From Microbacterium ureisolvens (GTDB taxonomy: Bacteria > Actinomycetota > Actinomycetes > Actinomycetales > Microbacteriaceae), in NCBI RefSeq assembly GCF_015278315.1, contig NZ_JADIJE010000012.1, positions 62,001 to 126,000 of the forward strand: a DNA stretch of 64,000 nucleotides, written 5' to 3'. The notes beneath the pieces are model-generated. The model ran no database searches and was not told the DNA's origin. It saw nothing but the letters and a program-made list of their open reading frames with translations. The position numbers and the translations under genes are program-made. The stretch's first letter is position 1; the number at the start of each line of letters is the position of its first letter. Positions 41,689 to 50,136 of this stretch are shown in pieces.

Positions 41689-43863
41689 TTACCGGTTGGC
41701 GTCGGACGCGGTTCCGGGGTGTGCGAGGCGACTCGTGGTCGCCGTCCCGTCCGGCCAGGTGACCGTGACGGTGGTCTGCGAACCGTCGGCCTCGAGGGCG
41801 ACGGCGGCATCGGCGGGCGATGCGAGGTCTTGGGCGGTGAGCTCGACGAGCGTGGCGGTCCACTCCCCCGGCTCGACCGGGTACGCGACGACCGGGACGG
41901 CAGCGACAGTCCCGAGCGGACTGGCGTCGTCGCGCGTCTCGATGCTGACTGCACCGTGCCCGAGAAGGGGACGGATGCCGCTGCGCAGGCCCTTCGCGAA
42001 CACCGAGGCTGCGGCATCCGTCTCCCGCGCCTTGGCGTCCTCAGTTGAGGACGAGAGCCGGGATGAGGGGCCGAACCCGGCGTTTCGTCCCTCATCCGGG
42101 CGCAGATCCTCAATTGAGGAGCGGGGTGCGGTTTCGGCTGAGGCACGGGGTGCGGTGTCGGTCGACGAGACGGGTGCGGTGTCGACCGAGGAACCGGGTG
42201 CGGTGTCGGCGGCCAGTGCCCAGCCGCCGACGCGGAGGCTCAGCGACGCGGCGTCGACACCGGGCTCGAGGGAGTCCACCCGAACGAGCCGCACCTCCCA
42301 GGCGCCGCGCACGATCGAGTGCACCTCCAGCAGGCCGGCGAGTTCGATGTCGCCGTCGATGCCCGAGCCGTGGCGGTGCGCCGACGGGCGCGGCGTGATC
42401 CAGTGGGCGCGCGAGACGGACGCGGCGATGCCGACGCGGCCGCCCTCGTCGTCCTGCACCCGCACGTCGATGAGCTCCATCGCGGCGCGGTGGGTCGCGC
42501 GGCCGTCGCCGTCGACGAGCGCGGCGGACTGCTCAAGCGGCTCGTCCCACGCGCGCTGGTTCGCGAGCGGGCCTGCGGCCGTGGAGTAGCCGATCCGCGC
42601 GTACAGCGGCGAGTCTCCGACCAGGCTCCCGTCGGCCGCGTGGTCGGTGCCGTGGTTGACGATGCGCACGATGCCATCGGCCTGCGTCCCCGAGATCACC
42701 CAGCCGGCGGGCCGCACCGTGCGCAGTTCGTCGCCGGCCTCGACCGGCAGCGGCGCGCTCTCGGCCGCCCACACGGGGTGGTCGGCGGGGAGCGCCACGC
42801 CCAGCAGCCCCTTGACCGCCCAGTAGGGCGAGCCGGGTCCGGAGTAGGACTGCGCGAGCTCGCGCCACTCGTGGTGCCATCCCATGGTGAGGACGCCGTC
42901 GTCGCCCGGGACGCCGGCGGCGTCGAAGTGGGCGACGACCGCGTTCGCGGCGCGACGCAGCTGCCCGTGCGGCACCGAGGGAACCTCGGCGAGCGCACCG
43001 ACCCAGAACGGGGCCGCGGCCGCGAAGCGGTAGATGAGGCTCCGTCCCTGGATGAGCGGCGAGCCGTCGGCACCGATGAGCGCGGCGGCGTCCTGCAGGA
43101 AGCGGTCGAGGCGCACGATGTCGCCCGCGGTGCGGCCGCCGGTGAGCTCGTCGGCGCCCTGCATCCGCGACCACAGCACGGGATAGGTATGCAGCGCCCA
43201 GCCGACGTAGTGGTCGTACGAGCGCTCGAATCCGTCGGAGATCCAGCCGTCCTCGCGCACGAGCGCGTCGTGCAGGGCGAGGTGGTCGGCGATGTCCTGC
43301 GCCGACCAGGGCCCGCCCACCGAGCGCAGGAAGGTCTGCACCACGACGCGGAACCACAGCCAGTTCGTCTTCGGGTAGCTCTCGTCGCCGACGACGGGCG
43401 CGAGGTACGCGATCACGCGCTGCTGCGTCGTGGCGTCCAGTCGATCCCAGATCCAGGGACGGGTCATGTCGAGCACCAGCGCCAGCGACGCGGCCTCGAC
43501 CTTGGCCTGCGCGTGCTCGTCGAGACGCACCCAGCGGTCCTCGGCCTCGGGGTCGACGCCCGTGGTGATGCCGCGGCGGTAGAAGTCGGCGAGCTCTTCG
43601 GTGCCCACTCCCCCAGCGCCGGCGATGCGGAAGCCCGCGAGGAGGAAGGTGCGGGCGAAGCCCTCGAGCCCGTCGACCGCGTGACCGTACCCGCCCTCGG
43701 CTCCCGGGAAGTGGATGCGTCCGTGGCCGGGCGAGGCGAAGGTGCGCGCGGTGTCGAGCAGGCGATCGGCGTAGGCGAGCCATTCGGCCCTGGTCCATTC
43801 GCGGCCGTCCCAGGCGGAGCCCGTCGCGATGTGCGCCGACGTCGTGGGCTGCTGGACCGTCAC
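41689..43863 (-). CDS. DUF2264 domain protein with repeat-derived insert
   Basis: A 724-residue protein of the DUF2264 family. ARTFASPGHGRIHFPGAEGG, EGFARTFLLAGFR, and YPKTNWLWFRVVVQTFLRSV mark an (alpha/alpha)6-barrel-like N-terminal part, followed by a beta-rich C-terminal half. The fold and context resemble polysaccharide lyases or hydrolases, but no activity is established. Residues about 570-650 are an insert: four 8-residue DTAPxSS repeats, then a translated palindrome (42038-42120). No signal peptide is seen. The GTG with GGGAGA before it is directly after the divergent promoter and this is the first gene of the leftward operon. Confidence 0.8.
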   Translation of the reverse strand: MTVQQPTTSAHIATGSAWDGREWTRAEWLAYADRLLDTARTFASPGHGRIHFPGAEGGYGHAVDGLEGFARTFLLAGFRIAGAGGVGTEELADFYRRGITTGVDPEAEDRWVRLDEHAQAKVEAASLALVLDMTRPWIWDRLDATTQQRVIAYLAPVVGDESYPKTNWLWFRVVVQTFLRSVGGPWSAQDIADHLALHDALVREDGWISDGFERSYDHYVGWALHTYPVLWSRMQGADELTGGRTAGDIVRLDRFLQDAAALIGADGSPLIQGRSLIYRFAAAAPFWVGALAEVPSVPHGQLRRAANAVVAHFDAAGVPGDDGVLTMGWHHEWRELAQSYSGPGSPYWAVKGLLGVALPADHPVWAAESAPLPVEAGDELRTVRPAGWVISGTQADGIVRIVNHGTDHAADGSLVGDSPLYARIGYSTAAGPLANQRAWDEPLEQSAALVDGDGRATHRAAMELIDVRVQDDEGGRVGIAASVSRAHWITPRPSAHRHGSGIDGDIELAGLLEVHSIVRGAWEVRLVRVDSLEPGVDAASLSLRVGGWALAADTAPGSSVDTAPVSSTDTAPRASAETAPRSSIEDLRPDEGRNAGFGPSSRLSSSTEDAKARETDAAASVFAKGLRSGIRPLLGHGAVSIETRDDASPLGTVAAVPVVAYPVEPGEWTATLVELTAQDLASPADAAVALEADGSQTTVTVTWPDGTATTSRLAHPGTASDANR
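42038..42120. repeat. Translated imperfect palindrome in the DUF2264 gene
   Basis: An inverted repeat of about 32-base arms: TCCTCAGTTGAGGA at 42038-42051 with its partner TCCTCAATTGAGGA at 42107-42120, and GGGATGAGGG with CCCTCATCC inside. It is read in frame as Ser/Glu/Asp-rich residues. Four 24-base direct repeats (about 42121-42212) adjoin it. Confidence 0.75.
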
Positions 43864-43926
43864 GTGGGATCTCCCTTGATGCCTTGTTCTCGCCGCTGTT
43901 CGGTCAGCGGAAAGCGAACGTTTGGG

Positions 43927-43978
43927 ACTGTAGCAATCGATTTCGTTCATTGCAAGGTTGTTTGAGATTCGTTATGAT
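43927..43978. promoter_or_regulatory. Divergent promoter pair sharing one palindromic -35 hexamer
   Basis: TTGCAA at 43950-43955 is its own complement. Rightward, 17 bases then TATGAT (43973-43978). Leftward, 17 bases then TACAGT (43927-43932 on the minus strand). Both have ideal spacing. The region is the only AT-rich patch in the sugar locus. Flanking direct repeats TGATCGTTTG and TGATCGCTTT (43975-43995), and CGTTC/GAACG copies, are candidate operator sequences for the DeoR/LacI-type regulator at 46110. Confidence 0.8.
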
Positions 43979-44055
43979 CGTTTGTGATCGCTTTACGTTC
44001 AGAGCGACTCAAGGCGTGGTGGGACTCCACCATGGTGAATCGACGAGGAGCACCC

Positions 44056-46113
44056 GTGACGACCACGACGGCGACGTTCGAAGGGGCGCTGGCGTCGGTG
44101 TACCACCGGCAGGCGAGCACGGACCGAGCCGGGTTCGAGGCCGTCCTCGCCGATCTCCTCGCCCGCGCTGAGCGCGCGCTGCCCGTCGCACCGTCGGAGG
44201 ATCGGGCTGTCTGGGGACCGGAGGGAAGCGCCGATCCCGTCGCCGTGCAGGCCGTGCTGGAGCGCGCCCGCGCCGATCTCGGCCGCCCCTGGGGCGTGCC
44301 GCTGGCCACCCAGGCCGCGCGGCTCCATGACGACGGCGACCGTGAAGGCTGGGAGAGCGTGGTCTTCGAGAGGCAGCGCCGCCTCGCCCGCGCCGCGATC
44401 GCCGCCGCCCACCACGCGGACGATCCCGAGCTCGGACCGGTGTGGCTCGCCGAGGTGCTCGATGGCGTGTGGCTCGTCTGCGAGCAGACCTCGTGGTGCT
44501 GGCCCGCACACGACGACGCCTTCCGAGAGCGCGGGGCGGTGCTCCCGACCGTCACGGTTCCCTACCTCGACCTCGGCGCGGGGGAGGCCGTCGCGCTCCT
44601 CACCTGGATCGACCAGCTCCTCGGCGCGCGCCTCGAGGCCCGGTATCCCGGCATCCGCTCCCGCGTCCGTCATGAGGCGCGCGTGCGGGTGTTCGAGCCG
44701 TTCACACGGCGCCGCGACTGGCACTGGCTGGGACTCGACGGCGACGTGCACAACTGGAACCCGTGGATCCACGGCAACGTGCTGCTGGCCGCACTGCGCC
44801 TGCTCGACGATCCGGCCGAGGCCGCCGAGCGCACCGCGATCGTCGCGCTCGCGCTCGAGGGCATCGACCGCTATGTCTCGGTGCTCCCCGCCGACGGCGC
44901 GATCGACGAGGGCTACGCATACTGGTGGAACGGCGCGTGCCGTGTGCTCGAGGCCCTCGACCTCGTACGCCACGCCACCGGGGGAGTGCTCGACGCCTCG
45001 GGCATCCCGTCGCTGCGCGAGACGGTGGCCTTCCCCCACCGCATGCACCTGGGCGGCGACTGGTACCTGAACCTCGCCGACGGACAGGCCCGGCCGCCCG
45101 CGGATCAGCCCTGGCACGCGCTGCACCGGGCGGCCCGGCACGCGGGAGACACGGATGCCGCGACCCACGCCGCGTCGCACCGCCGGGCCGGCACGCCCGC
45201 CGCGACCGAGCACGAGGGGTTCGGCCGGCTGTTGCGGGGCATCACCGATCCGGCGTGGGTGGGGGCGGCGCAGGAGCCGACGCCGTTGCCGCGCGACGTG
45301 TGGCTCCCGTCGACCGAGGTGCTGCTGGCGCGCGAGGAGGGCGGCACGGCGGCGGGGCTGACCGTCGCCGTCAAGGGCGGCCACAACGGCGAGCACCACA
45401 ACCACAACGACGTCGGCTCGTTCATCGTCGCCTCGGACGGAGTGCCCGTCATCGTCGACGCCGGCAGGCCCACCTACACGCTGCAGACCTTCAGCCCCGA
45501 CCGCTACGAGATCTGGACCATGCAGAGCGGCTGGCACAACGTGCCGGTGATCGAAGGTCTCGAACAGAGTCCGGGTCGCGAGTTCGCGGCCTCGGGCGTC
45601 GAGCCGTTGATCGGCGACGACGCCTCGTCGCTGTCGCTCGACATCGCGGGCGCGTATGCCGGCGCGACCGCTCCGTGGCAGCGGTCCGTGCGCCTCGAGC
45701 GCCTGGCGCGCCGCGTCGTGATCGAGGATTCCTGGCCCCCGGTCATTGAGCGAGCGAGGAACGATCAAGGCGAAACGCCCCACGGTCTGCCCCCGGTCGT
45801 TGAGCGAGCGAGGAACGATGAAGGCGAAACGCTCCCGGACCACGCGCGCACCGAGGTGCGGATACTGCTGGCCGGCGAGGTGCGGCGGGATGCGGCATCC
45901 GTCACCGTCACGCCCCTGGACGGCGCCACACCCGTGCGCATCTCGTGGCCCGAGGACGTCGAGGCTTGCCTCGTCGTGCGCGAGCTCGACGACCCGATGC
46001 TCACCAGCGTGTGGGGAGCGCGACTCACGCGGCTCGATCTGGACGTGACATCCCGGCGGGGGATCGCGGTGGCGGTAGAACTGGACCTGACGAACGCGGA
46101 GGAAGCCCGATGA
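44056..46113 (+). CDS. Heparinase II/III-like polysaccharide lyase
   Basis: A 685-residue protein with an (alpha/alpha)6-barrel N-terminal region (HNWNPWIHGNVLLAALRLLD) and a C-terminal beta region with the heparinase II/III motif NGEHHNHNDVGSFIVASDG, including the metal- or substrate-binding histidines. Such lyases cut uronic acid glycosides by beta-elimination and leave the unsaturated ends that GH88 takes. No signal peptide is seen, so it acts on imported oligosaccharides. GAGGAG five bases before the GTG at 44056 favours it over an ATG 24 bases upstream. A translated duplicate repeat (45741-45831) inserts about 36 residues. Confidence 0.85.
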   Translation: MTTTTATFEGALASVYHRQASTDRAGFEAVLADLLARAERALPVAPSEDRAVWGPEGSADPVAVQAVLERARADLGRPWGVPLATQAARLHDDGDREGWESVVFERQRRLARAAIAAAHHADDPELGPVWLAEVLDGVWLVCEQTSWCWPAHDDAFRERGAVLPTVTVPYLDLGAGEAVALLTWIDQLLGARLEARYPGIRSRVRHEARVRVFEPFTRRRDWHWLGLDGDVHNWNPWIHGNVLLAALRLLDDPAEAAERTAIVALALEGIDRYVSVLPADGAIDEGYAYWWNGACRVLEALDLVRHATGGVLDASGIPSLRETVAFPHRMHLGGDWYLNLADGQARPPADQPWHALHRAARHAGDTDAATHAASHRRAGTPAATEHEGFGRLLRGITDPAWVGAAQEPTPLPRDVWLPSTEVLLAREEGGTAAGLTVAVKGGHNGEHHNHNDVGSFIVASDGVPVIVDAGRPTYTLQTFSPDRYEIWTMQSGWHNVPVIEGLEQSPGREFAASGVEPLIGDDASSLSLDIAGAYAGATAPWQRSVRLERLARRVVIEDSWPPVIERARNDQGETPHGLPPVVERARNDEGETLPDHARTEVRILLAGEVRRDAASVTVTPLDGATPVRISWPEDVEACLVVRELDDPMLTSVWGARLTRLDLDVTSRRGIAVAVELDLTNAEEAR
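45741..45831. repeat. Two translated copies of a TGAGCGAGCGAGGAACGA element
   Basis: Copies at 45741-45777 and 45795-45831, 54 bases apart, give an in-frame 18-residue duplication (PPVIERARNDQGET and PPVVERARNDEGET). The reverse complement of the core (TCGTTCCTCGCTCA) occurs at 13168-13181 inside fprA. Confidence 0.75.
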
Positions 46114-47216
46114 CCGACCAGACACCGGCGCTGCTGGCCGCCGAGAGACGGGCGCACGTGATGGCCTCCCTCGAGCGGGACGGCGCCGTGCGGGTCGCCC
46201 AACTCATGGACGAGCTCGGCGTCGCGCCGGTGACGCTGCGCCGCGACCTCGCCCAGATGGAGCGCGAAGGTCTGCTGGTGCGCGTGCACGGCGGCGCGGT
46301 TCCGGCCGCGGGCGCGTTCGAGGAGGGCGAGTCCGGGCACGCCGCGACGCCCTCGCGCACGGGTTCGATCGCGATGCTCGTGCCGTCGCTGAGCTTCTAC
46401 TGGCCGAGCGTCGTTCGCGGCGCCGAGACCGAGGCCGCGCGTCAGGGCTTCCGCGTCGTGCTGCGGGGGGCGTCGTACGAACTGCAGGACGAGCGACCCG
46501 TGCTCGAGCGCCTCGTGCACACCGAGGGCGTGCGCGGACTCGTCGTGGCGCCCAACACCGACACGCCGCACGCGCAGGACGTCGTGCAGTGGCTGGCCGA
46601 GTGCGGCGTGCCCAGCGTGCTCGTCGAGCGGGATGCCGTGCTGCTGCCCGACGGCAGCCCGGTCGAGAACGTCACCACCGATCACGCGCTGGGGGCGGTC
46701 CTCGCCGCGCGTCACCTCGCCGCGCTCGGGCACCGGCGCGTCGGTCTCATCATCGCGCGCGACTCGCCGACCTCGCGCAAGATCGCCGCCGGGTGGCAGG
46801 CCGCCTGCGCCGAGCTGGGCCTCACCCCGGCCGACCATTTCGAGACCAGCCTGCCGCCGCGCACGAGCCCCGACTTCTCCGCGGTCGTCGACGCGGCGCT
46901 GGACGCGGCGCTGTCGAACTCGGTCACGGCGATCCTCGTGCACTCCGACCCCGAGGCGATGGCCTTCGTCGACCTGGCCCTCAACCGAGGCATCTCGGTG
47001 CCCGGCGACCTGTCGATCGTGGCGTACGACGACGAGGTGGCCGAGCTCTTCACGCCGGCGCTCACCGCGGTGAGCCCGCCGCGGGCGGCGGTCGGCCGCG
47101 CGGCGGTCGATCTCCTCGCACGGCGCATCGAAGACCCGACACGCCCGGTGCACCGTGTCGTGCTCAACCCCACGCTGAACGTCCGCGGGTCGACGGCTCC
47201 GCCCCGCAGCGCCTGA
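46110..47216 (+). CDS. DeoR/LacI hybrid transcriptional regulator
   Basis: A 368-residue regulator: a DeoR-type helix-turn-helix at residues about 15-60 (DGAVRVAQLMDELGVAPVTL, RRDLAQMEREGLLVRVHGGA) joined to a LacI-type periplasmic-binding-protein domain (AMLVPSLSFYWPSVVRGAET, HLAALGHRRVGLII, LNRGISVPGDLSIVAYDDEV). The latter binds a sugar effector. It overlaps the lyase gene by four bases and so is made with it. The divergent promoter at 43927-43978 is the likely target, and control of the whole locus by an uronate intermediate is inferred. Confidence 0.92.
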   Translation: MTDQTPALLAAERRAHVMASLERDGAVRVAQLMDELGVAPVTLRRDLAQMEREGLLVRVHGGAVPAAGAFEEGESGHAATPSRTGSIAMLVPSLSFYWPSVVRGAETEAARQGFRVVLRGASYELQDERPVLERLVHTEGVRGLVVAPNTDTPHAQDVVQWLAECGVPSVLVERDAVLLPDGSPVENVTTDHALGAVLAARHLAALGHRRVGLIIARDSPTSRKIAAGWQAACAELGLTPADHFETSLPPRTSPDFSAVVDAALDAALSNSVTAILVHSDPEAMAFVDLALNRGISVPGDLSIVAYDDEVAELFTPALTAVSPPRAAVGRAAVDLLARRIEDPTRPVHRVVLNPTLNVRGSTAPPRSA

Positions 47217-47235
47217 GGCCCGCCGCGCAGGGGCT

Positions 47236-47265
47236 GAGGCCTCGCGACTCAATGCTTGAGGCCTC
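47236..47265. repeat. GAGGCCTC pair after the regulator gene
   Basis: Two GAGGCCTC copies (47236-47243 and 47258-47265), each self-complementary, which can also pair with each other. It is a possible terminator for the rightward pair; evidence is weak. Confidence 0.3.
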
Positions 47266-47365
47266 GCTACTCAGCGCCTGCGGACGGCGACGCGGTCGGT
47301 GGCCGCGGTGAGGGCGCGGGAGACGGATGCCGCGATCCCGCGCGCTGCGCGCCTTCCCGGTGGAC

Positions 47366-48349
47366 TCAGCCGGCGAGGGCGGCCGCGCGCCAGTCGGTGA
47401 GCACGCGAGCAGCGGCGCGCGTGTGCGACCACGGCATCTGCGGGACTTCCAGCCGGCCCTCCGCGATCGCGAGCGAGAGGGCGTCGGCCTCGGCCCCCAT
47501 CGGCTGCACCACGGGAACCTCGACCACGCGCTCCTCGTCGCCCCGACGGACGATGAGCGCCGAAGGGCTCTCGGTGCGGCTGCCCCACACGTTCGGGAGC
47601 AGCACGTCGCCCTCGGCGAAGCGGAGCAGTCCGAGGTCCGACAGGTCTTCGACGACCGAGGTGGCGACCTCGGCGGTGACCGCACCGAAGCCGATCGCGG
47701 CCGTCGCCCAGGCGTCGACGCCCGCTTCCAGCCCGGCGTCGAACCCGTGGTACACCGGCTCGTCGATCGGCTGACCCGCCGCGGCGGCCAGGTCGATCGC
47801 GAGGGCGACGGGGTAGCAGCCGACATCGAGGATGGCCCCGCCCGCGAGCGCGGGGTCGAACAGGCGCCCCTGTCGCGTTCCCGCGTCGAAGCCGAAGGCA
47901 CCCGCGACGTGCTCGAGCGGGCCGAGCTCACCGCCGGCAGCCAGCTCGCGCAGCGCGTCGGCGAACGGTCCGAAGCGGGTCTTGAACGCCTCGAGGAAAG
48001 GTCGCTTCACGCGCTGTGCCGCCTCGAGGATGCGCTCGACCTCAGCCAGCGTCGGGCTCGCGGGCTTCTCGCACAGCACCGCCTTGCCGGCTTCGAGCGC
48101 GCGGATCGCCAGCTCGGCATGCGTCGTGTGGACCGTGCCGACGTAGACCGCGTCGACGTCGTCGCGCGCGAGGATCTCGTCGTACGTGCCGGATGCCTCG
48201 GCCCCGTGCGCGTCGGCGAACGCCGCGGCCCGCTCGGCGGACGAGCTTCCCACCGCATGCAGCACCCCGTGCTCGGAGGCGCGGAGCCCCACCACGAAGT
48301 CCCTGCTGATGGCCCCTGGCCCGAGCACGGCCCACCTCGTCTGCGTCAT
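47366..48349 (-). CDS. Gfo/Idh/MocA family oxidoreductase
   Basis: A 327-residue NAD(P)-dependent sugar dehydrogenase-type protein. WAVLGPGAISRDFVVGL is the Rossmann start, EAGKAVLCEKPASPTLAEVE carries the EKP motif that positions the substrate, and GGAILDVGCYPVAL is the substrate-binding helix with the catalytic GxxxDxxxY/H-like sequence. The substrate is unknown; sugars or inositols are usual. It is likely to belong functionally with the uronate locus, but transcription is opposite to the regulator and starts from its own TAGCAT promoter. Confidence 0.9.
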   Translation of the reverse strand: MTQTRWAVLGPGAISRDFVVGLRASEHGVLHAVGSSSAERAAAFADAHGAEASGTYDEILARDDVDAVYVGTVHTTHAELAIRALEAGKAVLCEKPASPTLAEVERILEAAQRVKRPFLEAFKTRFGPFADALRELAAGGELGPLEHVAGAFGFDAGTRQGRLFDPALAGGAILDVGCYPVALAIDLAAAAGQPIDEPVYHGFDAGLEAGVDAWATAAIGFGAVTAEVATSVVEDLSDLGLLRFAEGDVLLPNVWGSRTESPSALIVRRGDEERVVEVPVVQPMGAEADALSLAIAEGRLEVPQMPWSHTRAAARVLTDWRAAALAG

Positions 48350-48356
48350 GGCCCTG

Positions 48357-48362
48357 ATGCTA
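48357..48362 (-). promoter_or_regulatory. Leaderless -10 element of the Gfo/Idh/MocA gene
   Basis: Minus-strand TAGCAT, seven bases, then ATG at 48349. It is next to the tandem repeat array. Confidence 0.5.
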
Positions 48363-48373
48363 TCGACACGCGG

Positions 48374-49170
48374 CGGTACGCCGGCCCCGGCATCCGTCCC
48401 TCCTCTCCGCCCGTACTCCACACGAAACCGCACAACAGCGCACCCGTCGCGCACGCGCCGGTGCTATCACGCGTTCTCGCCACGAACACACCCCGCCGCG
48501 CGGAGACGGCGGGGAGACGGGTGCCGCGACCCGCGCCGGTACGCCGTCCTCGGCATCCGTCCCTCCTCTCCGCCCGCACTCCAGACGAAACCGCACAACA
48601 GCACACCCGTCGCGCACGCGCCGGTGCTATCACGCGTTCTCACCACGAACACACCGCGCCGCGCGGAGACGGCGGGGAGACGGGTGCCGCGACCCGCGCC
48701 GGTACGCCGTCCTCGGCATCCGTCCCTCCTCTCCGCCCGCACTCCAGACGAAACCGCACAACAGCACGCCCGCCGCGCACGCGCCGGTGCTACCGCGCGT
48801 TGTCGCCACGAAGCACCGCGCCGCGCGGCGAGGGCGGGAGACGGATGCCGCGACCCGCGCCGGTACGCCGGCCCCGGCATCCGTCCCTCCTCTCCGCCCG
48901 CACTCCACACGAAACCGCACAACAGCACGCCCGCCGCGCACGCGCCGGTGCTACCGCGCGTTGTCGCCACGAAGCACCGCGCCGCGCGGCGAGGGCGGGA
49001 GACGGATGCCGCGGCCCGCGGCGGTACGCCGGCCCCGGCATCCGTCCCTCCTCTCCGCCCGCACTCCACACGAAACCGCACAACAGCACGCCCGTCGCCC
49101 ACGCGCCGGTGCTATCACGCGTTCTCGCCACGAACACACCGCGCCGCGCGGAGACGGCGGGGAGAGGATG
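48374..49170. repeat. Five tandem copies of a 161-163 bp repeat
   Basis: Units start (CGGTACGCC) at 48374, 48537, 48700, 48861 and 49022, each 161-163 bases and over 90 percent alike by eye; the last ends near 49170. Every unit has GGCATCCGTC near its left and GACGGATGCC or a variant (GACGGGTGCC) near its right. Unit length is not a multiple of three, so the long frames through it are not protein genes. It fills the whole gap 48350-49181 and I see no other gene there. Confidence 0.93.
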
Positions 49171-49181
49171 CCCGGCCCGGG

Positions 49182-50066
49182 TCAGGCGAGCGGCTCGGCG
49201 GCCTCGCGCGCCGCGCGCGCGGACGAGCGGATCGCGCCGATGCTCGCGGCGATCACGAGCCCGATTCCCAGCACCTCGAGCACGGTCATATGTTGTCCGA
49301 GGAATATGAAGCCGGCGAGCGCCGCCGTGGCGGGCGCGAGGCTCATCAGGATCGCGAACACCGCGGCCGGCAGTCGGCGGAGGGCGATGAGCTCGAAGGC
49401 GTAGGGGATCGTGGACGACAGGATCGCCACCGCGGCGCCGAGGGCGATCAGGTCCAGGCGCAGGAGGGCGGCTCCGGCATCCGCGATCCCGAACGGCAGC
49501 GCGATGATCGCCCCGACCGTCATCGCGAGCGCGAGCCCGTCGAGCCTGGGGAAGGCGCTGCCCACCCGCGCGGACGCCAGGATGTAGAACGCCCAGCTCG
49601 CCGCGGCGCCGAGGGCGAACAGCACGCCGAGCGGATCGAGGCGGTCCCAGCCGCCGCCGCCCAGCGCGACGACTCCGGCGAGCGCGAGCAGCGCCCACAG
49701 CCAGGCCGACGCGCGTCGCGCCGCGACGATCGACAGCACGAGCGGACCCAGCACCTCGATGGTGACCGTCACGCCCAGCGGCAGCCGCTCGAGCGCGAGG
49801 TAGAAGAGCCCGTTCATCACCGCGAGCACGAGTCCGAACTGGGCGACCGCCGTCCAGTCGGCCCGCGAGTGACCGCGCACCCGCGGGCGCGCGATCAGCA
49901 GGAGCACGATCGCCGAGAACACCAGGCGCAGCATCACCATGCCGAGCGGGCCGACCTGCGGGAACAGCAGCACCGCCAGGGACGCGCCCACCTCCTGGCA
50001 GGCGAGCCCCGCTATCACCAGCAGGACCGCGGGCGTGGTGCCGGCGCGGCCGCCGGAGCCCTTCAT
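49182..50066 (-). CDS. EamA (DMT superfamily) transporter
   Basis: A 294-residue inner-membrane protein with about ten hydrophobic helices in two homologous halves (ATTPAVLLVIAGLACQEVG-like start, GPLVLSIVAARRASAWLWAL, WAFYILASARVGSAFPRLDG, AAVFAILMSLAPATAALAGF, LGIGLVIAASIGAI). This is the EamA drug/metabolite exporter pattern; the RhtA-like PYAFELIALRRLPAAVF segment suggests amino-acid or metabolite efflux. The cytoplasmic tail ends in Arg/Ala residues. The serine-hydrolase-like gene lies upstream, 70 bases away, on the same strand. Confidence 0.9.
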   Translation of the reverse strand: MKGSGGRAGTTPAVLLVIAGLACQEVGASLAVLLFPQVGPLGMVMLRLVFSAIVLLLIARPRVRGHSRADWTAVAQFGLVLAVMNGLFYLALERLPLGVTVTIEVLGPLVLSIVAARRASAWLWALLALAGVVALGGGGWDRLDPLGVLFALGAAASWAFYILASARVGSAFPRLDGLALAMTVGAIIALPFGIADAGAALLRLDLIALGAAVAILSSTIPYAFELIALRRLPAAVFAILMSLAPATAALAGFIFLGQHMTVLEVLGIGLVIAASIGAIRSSARAAREAAEPLA

Positions 50067-50136
50067 GCCGCCGGCCTGTGCGCCGCTGCCGACGCCCGAG
50101 CCGGAGCCCGACCCGGGCCCGGTGCTCGCGCGACGC

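Noticed and set aside
48374..49170. CRISPR array
   Set aside because: The repeat units are 161-163 bases, adjoin with no unique spacers, and no cas genes are nearby. The same holds for the 20, 53, 56-60 and 72-base repeats.
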